Assembly (NCBI GenBank): GCA_024680835.1
Contig: JAILBP010000134.1
Location: 1 to 10,443 of the forward strand
Origin: RGIG6904 sp024680835
GTDB taxonomy: Bacteria > Bacillota > Clostridia > Lachnospirales > Lachnospiraceae
Reading direction: 5' to 3'
DNA length: 10,443 nt
This document shows positions 1 through 6,690 of this stretch, in pieces. Within the stretch, counting starts at the first letter, position 1. Every line of letters begins with the position of its first letter. The notes below the pieces were generated by a model that saw only the letters and a list, made by a program, of their open reading frames with translations, ran no database searches and was not told where the DNA came from. A program made the translations under genes and the position numbers.

Positions 1-295
1 AGGAGCATTAAAACCTGTTACCACAAGTCTTGAGAGCGGCGAATCCATAGAGGATATATTGGCAGATGTCTTTGCTAATATCGAATATGATATAACATCG
101 AACAGCGATATTTCATTTTACTGTAACTGCAGCAGGGACAGAATATCAAAAGCTTTGATATCCGTGGGTGAAGCAGATCTCAAATCCATGATAGACGAGG
201 GCAAAGAGATAGAGGTAAAGTGTCATTTCTGCAATAAGGGATACAAGTTTACGGTTGAGGAGCTGGGAGAGATGCTGGAGGCTGCCCGGAGCTGA
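1..295 (+). CDS. hslO: Hsp33 redox-regulated chaperone, C-terminal part (5' end outside window)
   Basis: The reading frame is open from base 2 to the TGA at 293-295, so this is the 3' end of a gene that starts before the window; a TTG at 59 is internal. The visible C-terminus carries the Hsp33 zinc-switch signature: a CxC pair (YCNC, codons at about 122-130) and a CxxC pair (CHFC, about 221-232), separated by a stretch resembling Hsp33. In the Hsp33 family these four cysteines bind zinc in the reduced, inactive cytosolic protein. Oxidative unfolding forms disulfides and activates holdase activity. All four are present, so the switch looks intact. The residues just before (LKPVTTSLESGESIEDIL) also fit the linker region of the family. 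No clear terminator follows; the next gene starts 106 bp downstream. Confidence 0.93.
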   Translation, partial: GALKPVTTSLESGESIEDILADVFANIEYDITSNSDISFYCNCSRDRISKALISVGEADLKSMIDEGKEIEVKCHFCNKGYKFTVEELGEMLEAARS

Positions 296-401
296 TATCA
301 TATGCCCGGCAGTTTGACAGCCTTATGACATGATCCCTGGATCACCTTTTGACCCTTGAATTATAGTATATAGTTTCTCCGGTGCGCAGAGAGGTATCGT
401 A
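296..401 (+). other. hslO-nadE intergenic region with small palindrome
   Basis: This 106-bp gap holds a perfect 6-bp inverted repeat, TGATCC-CT-GGATCA at 331-344. It is followed by an AT-rich stretch with two TATAGT hexamers (362-367 and 369-374), both possible -10 boxes for nadE. TTGACA (314-319) and TTGACC (349-354) occur upstream, but neither is spaced correctly (16-18 bp) from a TATAGT, so I do not call a promoter. The palindrome has only a 2-nt spacer, so it reads more like a DNA operator or a weak hairpin than a normal terminator. A GAGAGG ribosome binding site for nadE lies near 389-394. Confidence 0.4.
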
Positions 402-2351
402 ATGAGGCATGGTTTTATAAAAGCAGCAGCGGTCACACATAATGTGGCAGTTGCGGATGTGGCTTCAAATGTGGAGGCACTGTACAGTTCCATAAAAGAT
501 GCATACGATAAGGGTGCGAAGATCATCGTGACGCCTGAGCTGGGGCTTTCCGGCTATACCTGTCAGGATCTTTTTCTGCAACCTGTTTTAACTGATGAAT
601 GCCTGAGAGGGCTGATGGATATAAGGGATAAGACAGATGATATGGATGCAGTTACCTTTGTGGGACTTCCGTATATGTACAGGGGAAAGCTCTACAATGT
701 GGCTGCAGTCCTGAATAAAGGCAGGATATTAGGTCTGATCCCAAAGACCCATGTGCCCAATTACGGCGAGTTTTATGAGTTGAGACATTTTACACCGGCT
801 ATGGATGATACGGTAGAGATCGATATCGACGGAGAGAGGATTCCCTTCGGCAGGAATCTGATCTTTGAATGTGATGCGCTTAAGAATCTTAAGATCGCCT
901 GCGAGATCTGCGAGGATCTCTGGGCGCCCAATCCTCCGTCTGTTTCCCATGCGATGCACGGTGCTACGGTGATCGTAAACCTTTCGGCCAGCGATGAGAC
1001 TGCCGGAAAGTCTTACTATAGAAGGGATTTGGTGAAGGGACAGTCGGGAAGGCTTTTGTGCGGCTATGTATATTCATCTGCAGGCGACGGTGAGTCGACA
1101 CAGGATCTGGTATTTTCAGGTCACAACATAATCTGTGAAAACGGCAGCATCCTCTCCGAGAGCAGACGTTTCGAGAACGGAACGGCGATATCCGAGATCG
1201 ATGTAGACCTGCTGCAGGCGGAGCGTGTCCGCATGAATACTTTTTCATCTTTTTCGGATGATAAATACAGATATATCAAATTTGATATAGAGCGGACAGA
1301 TACAGAGATCACACGCTTTGTGAATAAAGCCCCCTTTGTGCCGGCGGGAGAGAAGGATCGTGCCGAGAGATGCAGTGAGATACTGACAATGCAGGCGATG
1401 GGCTTAAAGAAGCGCCTGGTGTTTACCCATACTAAGACTGTCACCATAGGTATTTCAGGAGGTCTTGATTCAACGCTGGCATTTCTGGTGGCGGCAAAAG
1501 CCTTTGACCTCGCCGGGTTGGACAGAAAAGGCATTGTAGCTGTCACAATGCCGGGATTCGGTACCACAGACAGGACATACAGGAATGCCTGTGAGCTGAT
1601 AAAGGCTGTTGGAGCGACCTTTGTGGAGATACCCATAGGAAAGGCGGTAACCGGTCATTTTGAAGATATAGGTCATGATATTGAGGTTCATGACGTTACA
1701 TATGAGAACTGTCAGGCGAGAGAGAGGACACAGATCCTCATGGATCTTGCAGGAGAAAAGGGCGGTTTTGTGGTAGGAACCGGAGATCTCTCGGAGCTTG
1801 CCCTCGGATGGGCCACCTACAACGGAGATCATATGTCAATGTATGGTGTTAATTCCTCCATTCCGAAGACACTGGTGAGACATCTTGTAAGATACTGCGC
1901 AGATGACTGGAACGGATTTTTTGGCGCGGGAAATACCTCCGGAGAAAATACAGACAGTGTCAGGAATATCTTATACGATATATTGGATACTCCCGTGAGT
2001 CCCGAGCTCCTACCTCCGGAAAACGGTAAGATATCCCAGAAGACAGAGGAGCTGGTTGGTCCTTACGAGCTTCATGATTTCTTCCTCTACAATATGTTAC
2101 GCCGCGGTTTTTCGCCATCCAAGCTTTTCAGGCTGGCACGTATCGCATTTGAGGGTGAATTCAGTTATGAGACCATAGCTAAGTGGCTTAAAGTCTTCTT
2201 CAAAAGATTTTTCTCACAGCAGTTCAAGAGGAGCTGCATGCCCGACGGACCGAAGGTGGGCAGCGTAACACTGTCTCCGAGGGGAGATCTGAGAATGCCT
2301 TCCGATGCTGTGGCTGCAGTATGGCTTGACGAATTGGAAGCCGTTCTTTAA
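402..2351 (+). CDS. nadE: Glutamine-dependent NAD+ synthetase
   Basis: A 649-residue protein matching the two-domain bacterial/eukaryotic NadE type. The N-terminal nitrilase-like glutaminase domain (about 1-290) shows the expected Glu-Lys-Cys triad: E46 (TPELGLSGY), K115 (IPKTHVPNYGEFYE) and C170 (CEICEDLW). The C-terminal synthetase domain carries the ATP PP-loop SGGLDST at 352-358 and the VGTGDLSELALGW motif near 458-470. The enzyme releases ammonia from glutamine and channels it to adenylated nicotinic acid adenine dinucleotide to make NAD+, the last step of NAD biosynthesis in the cytosol. Length is normal for the family and no key residue is missing. The ATG at 402 has a GAGAGG Shine-Dalgarno about 7 nt upstream and begins just before the nitrilase fold. 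The PAP2 gene follows after 26 bp, probably on the same transcript. Confidence 0.96.
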   Translation: MRHGFIKAAAVTHNVAVADVASNVEALYSSIKDAYDKGAKIIVTPELGLSGYTCQDLFLQPVLTDECLRGLMDIRDKTDDMDAVTFVGLPYMYRGKLYNVAAVLNKGRILGLIPKTHVPNYGEFYELRHFTPAMDDTVEIDIDGERIPFGRNLIFECDALKNLKIACEICEDLWAPNPPSVSHAMHGATVIVNLSASDETAGKSYYRRDLVKGQSGRLLCGYVYSSAGDGESTQDLVFSGHNIICENGSILSESRRFENGTAISEIDVDLLQAERVRMNTFSSFSDDKYRYIKFDIERTDTEITRFVNKAPFVPAGEKDRAERCSEILTMQAMGLKKRLVFTHTKTVTIGISGGLDSTLAFLVAAKAFDLAGLDRKGIVAVTMPGFGTTDRTYRNACELIKAVGATFVEIPIGKAVTGHFEDIGHDIEVHDVTYENCQARERTQILMDLAGEKGGFVVGTGDLSELALGWATYNGDHMSMYGVNSSIPKTLVRHLVRYCADDWNGFFGAGNTSGENTDSVRNILYDILDTPVSPELLPPENGKISQKTEELVGPYELHDFFLYNMLRRGFSPSKLFRLARIAFEGEFSYETIAKWLKVFFKRFFSQQFKRSCMPDGPKVGSVTLSPRGDLRMPSDAVAAVWLDELEAVL

Positions 2352-2377
2352 TATGTGATGGGGATAATCTGAAGAGG

Positions 2378-3097
2378 ATGATGAATCGTGAGGTTTATCA
2401 AATATTATACAAAGGAAGACAGCAGGCGACAGACATGAAGACTAAGATAAAGAATTTCATAAAGGAAAACAGATTTAACTTTTTCATGATGCTATATTTT
2501 ATACCGTATATGATATGGTTTGAGATTTTAGAGCATACAGTGACCGATGATTTCCATGTTATACACATGAATATAGATGATAAGATACCGTTTTGCGAGT
2601 ATTTTATTGTGCCTTACTACATGTGGTTCGGATATGTGGCAATAGCATTTATCTACCTGCTCTTTCTAAACTCGCAGGAATACAGGAAGATGTGCATCTA
2701 TCTGTACACCGGAATGACCCTGTTTTTGATCATATCCACCATATATCCGAACGGCGCGTATTTAAGACCCACATCTTTTGTGAATGACAATATTTTCACG
2801 GATCTGGTGAAGGGTATATACAGCGTTGACACGCAGACCAATCTTTTTCCGTCGATACATGTATATAACAGCATAGGAGTGCATATAGCCGTGAGCAGCG
2901 CGACCCGCGGCAGGAAAGAGAGGATGCCTGTGGTGATACTGTCTTTTATCATTGCGTTGTCCATATCGGCGTCGACTCTTTTTGTAAAACAGCATTCCAT
3001 GTTTGATGTTATAACTGCCGTGGCTCTCAATGTTATAATGTATATACTGGTATATGCAAGACCGGGCAGGGTGCAGACAGTTGCGGATGCGGTCTGA
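2378..3097 (+). CDS. PAP2-superfamily membrane phosphatase
   Basis: A 239-residue (or slightly shorter) integral membrane protein with about five or six hydrophobic segments (roughly 35-52, 76-97, 104-123, 158-175, 184-203, 209-228). The order of motifs fits the PAP2 (type 2 phosphatidic acid phosphatase) superfamily: an arginine-proline pair near 130-131, PSIHV at 158-162 (equivalent to PSGH, catalytic His161), and H206/D210 in KQHSMFD (equivalent to the SRxxxxxHxxxD motif). The usual arginine before the last motif is not obvious; K204 may stand in. Family members remove phosphate from lipid phosphates such as phosphatidate or undecaprenyl diphosphate, or transfer phosphoinositol-like groups; the substrate here cannot be read from sequence. 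The start is uncertain: ATGs at 2378, 2381 and 2435 are in frame. AGAGG at 2373-2377 abuts the first and is very close to the second, and 2435 lacks a well-placed site. Probably cotranscribed with nadE. Confidence 0.8.
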   Translation: MMNREVYQILYKGRQQATDMKTKIKNFIKENRFNFFMMLYFIPYMIWFEILEHTVTDDFHVIHMNIDDKIPFCEYFIVPYYMWFGYVAIAFIYLLFLNSQEYRKMCIYLYTGMTLFLIISTIYPNGAYLRPTSFVNDNIFTDLVKGIYSVDTQTNLFPSIHVYNSIGVHIAVSSATRGRKERMPVVILSFIIALSISASTLFVKQHSMFDVITAVALNVIMYILVYARPGRVQTVADAV

Positions 3098-3108
3098 AGA
3101 GGCGATAG

Positions 3109-3126
3109 TACTGCGCAAGGGCAGTA
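3109..3126 (+). other. Small hairpin just after PAP2 gene
   Basis: TACTGC (3109-3114) and GCAGTA (3121-3126) form a perfect 6-bp inverted repeat with a 6-nt loop, starting 12 bp after the PAP2 stop codon. No run of T follows (the next bases are TACAACATTCCC), so at best it is a 3'-end stabilising hairpin or a weak terminator. Confidence 0.3.
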
Positions 3127-3142
3127 TACAACATTCCCTGAA

Positions 3143-3236
3143 GGTTACTATTCATAGTCAATATCATACAGACAGTCATATATGCCAGCAAGCTGGCATA
3201 TACCTGTCTGTATGATATTGGCTGTGAATAGTAACC
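3143..3236 (+). repeat. 94-nt near-perfect hairpin, MITE/REP-like element
   Basis: Two arms, 3143-3189 and 3192-3236, form an almost continuous stem around an AA loop. The outer 33 pairs (3143-3175 with 3204-3236) contain only two non-Watson-Crick positions, T3155/G3224 and T3158/G3221, both G-U wobbles in + strand RNA. An internal loop (3176-3178 against 3203) separates these from 11 perfect inner pairs (3179-3189 with 3192-3202). The termini read GGTTACTATTCA and TGAATAGTAACC. Six bases directly outside each end, CCTGAA (3137-3142) and CCGGAA (3237-3242), match at five of six, like a decayed target duplication. There is no ORF inside and no T-tract after it, so it is not a typical terminator. 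A miniature inverted-repeat element or a transcribed RNA hairpin is likeliest; copy number in the genome cannot be judged from this window. Confidence 0.75.
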
Positions 3237-3250
3237 CCGGAAGATTTCAG

Positions 3251-3300
3251 AAAGGAGAGGATCCGCTGGTTTGCCTGATCGGATCATGAATATAATATGA
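3251..3300 (+). promoter_or_regulatory. hisC translation-start region: distant SD, looping hairpin, micro-ORF
   Basis: A strong Shine-Dalgarno-like AAAGGAGAGG lies at 3251-3260, 36 nt before the hisC ATG at 3297, and nothing SD-like sits at the usual distance. Two structures could explain this. First, GATCCG (3260-3265) and CGGATC (3280-3285) are a perfect 6-bp inverted repeat with a 14-nt loop; folding would leave about 11 nt between the stem and the ATG, bringing the SD into range. Second, a TTG at 3271 opens a 9-codon ORF (MPDRIMNII) whose TGA (3298-3300) overlaps the hisC ATG as ATGA, an arrangement typical of translational coupling. An internal ATG at 3286 is in the same micro-frame. An in-frame TGA at 3276-3278 rules out an upstream hisC start. 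Confidence 0.45.
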
Positions 3301-4349
3301 GTAACTGGGAAGAAAATGTCAGAAAGGTTGTCCCCTATGTTCCCGGAGAACAGCCTAAAAATGCAGATGTGATAAAACTCAATACCAATGAAAATCCTTA
3401 TCCGCCATCACCTCTGGTGGCACAGACCATTAAGGATTATGATGCGGGACTTCTCCGTAAATATCCTGATCCCGATGCATCTGCCCTCGTTGATGAACTG
3501 GCAGGGACATACTTGTTAAAACCTGAGAACGTCTTCGTCGGCATAGGCTCGGATGATGTGCTGTCACTGGCTTTTCTCACTTTTTTTGATTCTGAAAAGC
3601 CTGTCATCTTTCCGGATATCACGTATAGCTTTTATGATGTATGGGCAGATCTTTACCGGATCCCATACAAGACAAAAGCGCTGGATGGCGATTTCAATAT
3701 CATAAAAGAGGATTATCTCTGCGATAACGGCGGTGTTGTAATAGCAAATCCCAACGCACCAACAGGTGTTGAGCTTCCGCTTGATATTATCGAAGAGATA
3801 GTGTCGTATAATAAAGACAGGGTTGTGATAATCGACGAAGCGTATGTGGATTTCGGTGCCCACAGCGCTCTGCCTCTTATCGAAAAATATGATAATCTTC
3901 TGGTAGTTCAGACCTTTTCAAAATCCCGGGCTCTTGCCGGCATCCGAATAGGTGCTGCCTTCGGTCAGAAAAAGATCATAGATTATCTTAAGGACGTCAA
4001 GTTCTCATTTAACTCTTATACTTTGAATCCGCTTACTATCGCGGTAGGAGTGGCTGCGCTTAAGGATGATGCATATTTTAAGGACATCACAGCAAAGACC
4101 GTTGCCACACGCGAGTATATGAAGAGAGAGTTAAAAAGGCTTGGATTTTCTTTTGAGGATTCAAAGACAAACTTTGTGTTTGCTTCACACGGGAAGATCC
4201 CGGCAGAGGAGATATTTAAGTATCTGAAAGAAAGAAATATTTATGTGCGTTACTGGAATAAGCCGCGTATTAACAACCATCTCCGCATTTCCGTTGGAAC
4301 GGATGAAGAGGTGAAAAAACTTATAGAGGAGCTTGAGAAACTGTGTTAA
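3297..4349 (+). CDS. hisC: Histidinol-phosphate aminotransferase
   Basis: A 350-residue PLP-dependent class I/II aminotransferase of the HisC subfamily. It converts imidazole-acetol phosphate and glutamate to histidinol phosphate and 2-oxoglutarate in cytosolic histidine synthesis. The N-terminus (ENVRKVVPYVPGEQP, then LNTNENPYPPS near 28-38) is typical of HisC. NPNAPTG (151-157) and DEAYVDF (180-186) bind the cofactor, K209 in TFSKSRALAGIRIG is the expected PLP Schiff-base lysine, and R330 in NHLRISVGT should bind the substrate carboxylate/phosphate. Length is normal. The ATG at 3297 is the only sensible start because an in-frame stop lies just upstream, but it lacks a normally placed ribosome binding site. 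No other his genes are in the window, so this is a detached hisC. Some HisC-like enzymes act on other amino acids (aromatic or threonine-phosphate substrates), so the substrate is the least certain point. It overlaps the next gene by 7 bp. Confidence 0.9.
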   Translation: MSNWEENVRKVVPYVPGEQPKNADVIKLNTNENPYPPSPLVAQTIKDYDAGLLRKYPDPDASALVDELAGTYLLKPENVFVGIGSDDVLSLAFLTFFDSEKPVIFPDITYSFYDVWADLYRIPYKTKALDGDFNIIKEDYLCDNGGVVIANPNAPTGVELPLDIIEEIVSYNKDRVVIIDEAYVDFGAHSALPLIEKYDNLLVVQTFSKSRALAGIRIGAAFGQKKIIDYLKDVKFSFNSYTLNPLTIAVGVAALKDDAYFKDITAKTVATREYMKRELKRLGFSFEDSKTNFVFASHGKIPAEEIFKYLKERNIYVRYWNKPRINNHLRISVGTDEEVKKLIEELEKLC

Positions 4350-4807
4350 AAAAGTATTTATGGATAGCTTTCATATCCATGGTGCCGCTGGTGGAGTTAC
4401 GAGGAGCGATCCCGGTGTCCCAGCTTATGGGGCTTCCCCTGGTGCCGTCCTATATCATATGTATAGTCTCAAATATGATACCTGTGCCGGTTATTTATCT
4501 TTTTGCCAGAAAGGTGCTGGAATGGGGGAAGGATAAGCCCGTTATAGGAAAGTTTTTTACCTTCTGTCTTGAAAAAGGGCATAAGGGCGGTGAAAAACTG
4601 AAAGCAAAGGCCGGAAGGGGGCTGTTTTTGGCGTTGCTATTGTTTGTTGGCATACCTGTGCCTGGGACCGGTGCATGGACGGGAACTCTGGCGGCATCCA
4701 TACTGGATATGGATTTCAAATCTACAGTTGCTGCGTGCATGGGTGGCGTTCTGCTGGCAGGTGTTATCATGATGGCTGTTAGTTTTGGCCTGTTCTCGTT
4801 TTTTTGA
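4343..4807 (+). CDS. Small membrane protein, Sm_multidrug_ex family (COG2426)
   Basis: A 154-residue hydrophobic protein with about four membrane segments (roughly 5-17, 33-55, 92-108, 127-153). It has two conserved-looking family motifs: ELRGAIP at 18-24 and PVPGTGAWTG at 105-114. These fit the 'putative small multi-drug export protein' family, PF06695/COG2426. That name is historical; transport activity is not established for most members, so I would not infer drug resistance. The start is a GTG at 4343, inside the last codons of hisC, with AGAGGAG at 4325-4331 about 11 nt upstream. The 7-bp overlap argues for cotranscription and perhaps coupled translation with hisC. A charged stretch between segments (about 56-91, rich in Lys/Gly) is probably cytoplasmic. 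Confidence 0.85.
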   Translation: MLKKYLWIAFISMVPLVELRGAIPVSQLMGLPLVPSYIICIVSNMIPVPVIYLFARKVLEWGKDKPVIGKFFTFCLEKGHKGGEKLKAKAGRGLFLALLLFVGIPVPGTGAWTGTLAASILDMDFKSTVAACMGGVLLAGVIMMAVSFGLFSFF

Positions 4808-4960
4808 TTAACACAGGCGGTGTTTTATTGAGCTTATGAGACGGTATCACATGTTGACATCGTGCAGGTGGTATGTGGTTATGGCTCGTGTATACATGTT
4901 TTACGGTAAATGAAATATGATCGGTTTGCAAAAAAGAATGATTAAACGGAGGAAAACAAA
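4808..4960 (+). other. Sm_multidrug_ex-purE intergenic region
   Basis: A weak terminator-like hairpin, AACAC (4810-4814) with GTGTT (4820-4824) and a 5-nt loop followed by TTATTG, begins three bases after the stop codon. A consensus -35 box TTGACA lies at 4854-4859, but at 17-bp spacing the -10 is only GGTTAT (4877-4882). TATACA at 4891-4896 is too far away. A purE promoter is expected here but I cannot place it confidently. I looked for a purine riboswitch and recognised none. The purE ribosome binding site CGGAGG is at 4947-4952. Confidence 0.35.
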
Positions 4961-5467
4961 ATGTCGAAAGTAGGTATTGTAATGGGGTCGGATTCGGATA
5001 TGCCGGTTATGTCAAAGGCTGCCGATATCTTAGAGGAGCTTGGGATCGAGTACGAGATGAGGATCATCTCCGCACACAGGGAGCCGGATGTTTTCTTTGA
5101 GTACGCAAAGACAGCAGAGGAGAAGGGCTTTAAGGTGATCATAGCAGGTGCAGGTATGGCGGCACACCTGCCCGGAATGTGCGCTGCGATCTTCCCAATG
5201 CCAGTCATAGGTATCCCGATGCATACCACATCGTTAGGCGGCAGGGATTCGCTGTACTCCATCGTACAGATGCCTTCAGGTATTCCCGTGGCTACTGTTG
5301 CCATTAACGGCGGCGCCAACGCAGGTCTTCTGGCTGCGAAGATCTTAGCCACATCCGATGAGGCTCTGCTGCAGAAGCTTAAGGATTACTCCGCAAAGCT
5401 TAAGGCTCAGGTGGAGGAGAAAGACAAAAAGCTGGGTGAAGTGGGATATAAGGCTTATCAGAAATAA
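4961..5467 (+). CDS. purE: N5-carboxyaminoimidazole ribonucleotide mutase (PurE)
   Basis: A 168-residue cytosolic enzyme of purine biosynthesis that produces 4-carboxy-5-aminoimidazole ribonucleotide. Family motifs are clear: GSDSD at 9-13 (phosphate binding), SAHREP at 37-42 with catalytic His39, AGAGMAAHLPGM at 62-73, and SLYSIVQMPSGIPVATVAI near 97-115. The SAHREP and MAAH variants, with HTTSLGG at 88-94, differ from the E. coli forms (SAHRTP, GAAH). I associate them with clostridial PurE proteins. Whether this form uses N5-CAIR (with PurK) or AIR plus CO2 directly cannot be decided here; no purK is next to it. The start is secure: CGGAGG at 4947-4952 precedes the ATG by 8 nt. A Nudix gene follows after 24 bp, probably on the same transcript. 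Confidence 0.95.
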   Translation: MSKVGIVMGSDSDMPVMSKAADILEELGIEYEMRIISAHREPDVFFEYAKTAEEKGFKVIIAGAGMAAHLPGMCAAIFPMPVIGIPMHTTSLGGRDSLYSIVQMPSGIPVATVAINGGANAGLLAAKILATSDEALLQKLKDYSAKLKAQVEEKDKKLGEVGYKAYQK

Positions 5468-5491
5468 GATCGGAGAAGACGGAGGCTTGCC

Positions 5492-6133
5492 ATGATAGAA
5501 AAGAGCAATATAAAGGAAAAGTTTTATTCACGTTATGTAAAAGTATACGAACTCTTAAATGACGGGGAACATCAGTATCTTGAGTCCACCAGGCGCGAGG
5601 GAGATGATCTTGTCTGTACAAAAGACGATGAAGAGTTCAAAAAAATGCTGCCTGATGCAGTGAGCTGCGTTGTGGTGTTAAAGCAGAATGGGAAAGAGGA
5701 CAGGCTCTTACTCAATTATGAGTACAGATATCCGGCAGGAAGGTTTTTGCTCAGTGTTCCGGCAGGACTTCTGGATCCCGAGGACAAAGACTGTGACGAT
5801 CCGCTTATTACAGCAGCAAAGCGCGAGATAAAAGAGGAGACCGGTCTTGATATAAAGGATACGGATAAGGTGGAGATCATGAATCCTTTCCTGTTCTCTA
5901 CGCCCGGTATGACTGACGAGAGCAACGGGCTTGTATGTGCGGTTATAGAGAATGCGGATTTCGGCACCATGAATCAGGAGGGTGCTGTGGGAACAGAGGT
6001 GTTTGACGGTTTTGAGCTGCTCACCAAAGAGGATGCACAGAAACTCTTAAAGTCCGGATGCGATAAAAACGGCATCTTTTACTCTATTTTTACATGGGCA
6101 GCATTGATGTACTTTGTAAATGAGATGTATTGA
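5492..6133 (+). CDS. Nudix hydrolase, ADP-ribose pyrophosphatase-like
   Basis: A 213-residue Nudix-fold protein. The core of the Nudix box, REIKEETGL, is at 111-119, preceded by SVPAGLLDP at 88-96, which resembles the ADP-ribose pyrophosphatase (NudF/YqkG) group. The conserved glutamates of REUxEE that bind metal are present (E112, E115, E116). The segment between the box glycine and REIKEE is about five residues longer than the usual Gx5Ex7REUxEE spacing, with Asp at the position normally Glu, so the first half of the box is atypical. The likely reaction is metal-dependent cleavage of a nucleoside diphosphate linked to another group, such as ADP-ribose; substrate is inferred from resemblance only. 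GGAGG at 5481-5485 is 6 nt before the ATG. It sits 24 bp after purE. No terminator is evident before the next promoter. Confidence 0.85.
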   Translation: MIEKSNIKEKFYSRYVKVYELLNDGEHQYLESTRREGDDLVCTKDDEEFKKMLPDAVSCVVVLKQNGKEDRLLLNYEYRYPAGRFLLSVPAGLLDPEDKDCDDPLITAAKREIKEETGLDIKDTDKVEIMNPFLFSTPGMTDESNGLVCAVIENADFGTMNQEGAVGTEVFDGFELLTKEDAQKLLKSGCDKNGIFYSIFTWAALMYFVNEMY

Positions 6134-6144
6134 TCATATTATAC

Positions 6145-6173
6145 TTGCATATGAAATGACTTTTTAGTATACT
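6145..6173 (+). promoter_or_regulatory. Sigma-A-type promoter of lipoprotein gene
   Basis: TTGCAT (6145-6150) and TATACT (6168-6173) are separated by exactly 17 bp, close to the sigma-70/sigma-A consensus. The predicted start of transcription is near 6180, giving a leader of about 55 nt. That leader could fold: ACTGT (6171-6175) pairs with ACAGT (6204-6208) around a smaller GTGCG/CGCAT stem. Confidence 0.7.
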
Positions 6174-6235
6174 GTCAAAGTGCGTTTCAGATGCGCATGG
6201 CAAACAGTACATCTAACACATAGGAGGAATGGAAA

Positions 6236-6682
6236 ATGAAAAAGAAAGTTATGGCCCTTATGACAGCAATGGTGTTGGCAGTTACCATGCTGGCAGGTTG
6301 CGGCAGCGCAAAGAAGAACTATGAGAGCGATCTTGAAGTTCTGACTCAGGCAGCTGATGCTATCGATGAGACAGATATGGATGCCGGCGAGAGCTTCTCA
6401 GACAAGCTTAAAGGTCTTTCATGCAAGACAGAGGAAGGAAAGGTCCTTCTGGCAGATTTTGTCAGCATGGGTGCGATCTACGATGAGATGAGCGCTGAAT
6501 TGGCAAAAGATGAGTATGACGCAGAGGCACTTAATGCGATCATGGACAAGACAACAAAGCTTCAGACAGACTTTGATGCTCATTTCAATGCATTCAAGGA
6601 AGCAGCTACAGCAGCCGGCGTAGATACTTCAAATTTCGAAGAGGAAGCAAAAGCAGCTGAAGACGCGGCAGAAGAAGAGTAA
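6236..6682 (+). CDS. Small acidic lipoprotein of unknown function
   Basis: A 148-residue secreted lipoprotein. The N-terminus has positive KKK, a hydrophobic stretch and a lipobox LAGC at 19-22, so Cys22 should be lipidated and cleaved by signal peptidase II, leaving about 127 residues anchored outside the membrane. The mature part is rich in Ala, Asp and Glu, looks largely helical, and ends in an acidic tail (from about 135 on). I recognise no enzymatic motif and no named family. AGGAGG at 6222-6227 lies 8 nt before the ATG. It has its own promoter at 6145-6173 and a strong terminator at 6691-6728, so it is a single-gene unit that may be well expressed. Confidence 0.85.
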   Translation: MKKKVMALMTAMVLAVTMLAGCGSAKKNYESDLEVLTQAADAIDETDMDAGESFSDKLKGLSCKTEEGKVLLADFVSMGAIYDEMSAELAKDEYDAEALNAIMDKTTKLQTDFDAHFNAFKEAATAAGVDTSNFEEEAKAAEDAAEEE

Positions 6683-6690
6683 AACACCTA

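Noticed and set aside
314..374. TTGACA (314-319) or TTGACC (349-354) as nadE -35 boxes
   Set aside because: Neither has a -10-like hexamer at 16-18 bp; the nearest TATAGT boxes are at unsuitable distances.
3143..3236. Long hairpin as a CRISPR repeat, attachment site or ordinary terminator
   Set aside because: There is only one copy with no spacers, no integrase nearby, and no T-tract after the stem.
3033..3287. Minus-strand ORF across the 94-nt hairpin
   Set aside because: It runs through the palindrome and the end of the PAP2 gene, has no convincing ribosome binding site, and its translation looks like no protein family.
3291..3296. TATAAT directly before the hisC ATG as a promoter -10
   Set aside because: It would start transcription inside hisC codons 2-4, and no alternative start follows; the -35 at correct spacing (GGTTTG) is poor.
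4343..4807. Sm_multidrug_ex protein as a drug-resistance determinant
   Set aside because: The family name is historical; sequence shows only membrane segments and family motifs, with no evidence for drug transport.
4808..4960. Purine riboswitch or PurR-type operator ahead of purE
   Set aside because: No conserved purine-riboswitch core or recognisable operator could be read in the 153-bp gap.
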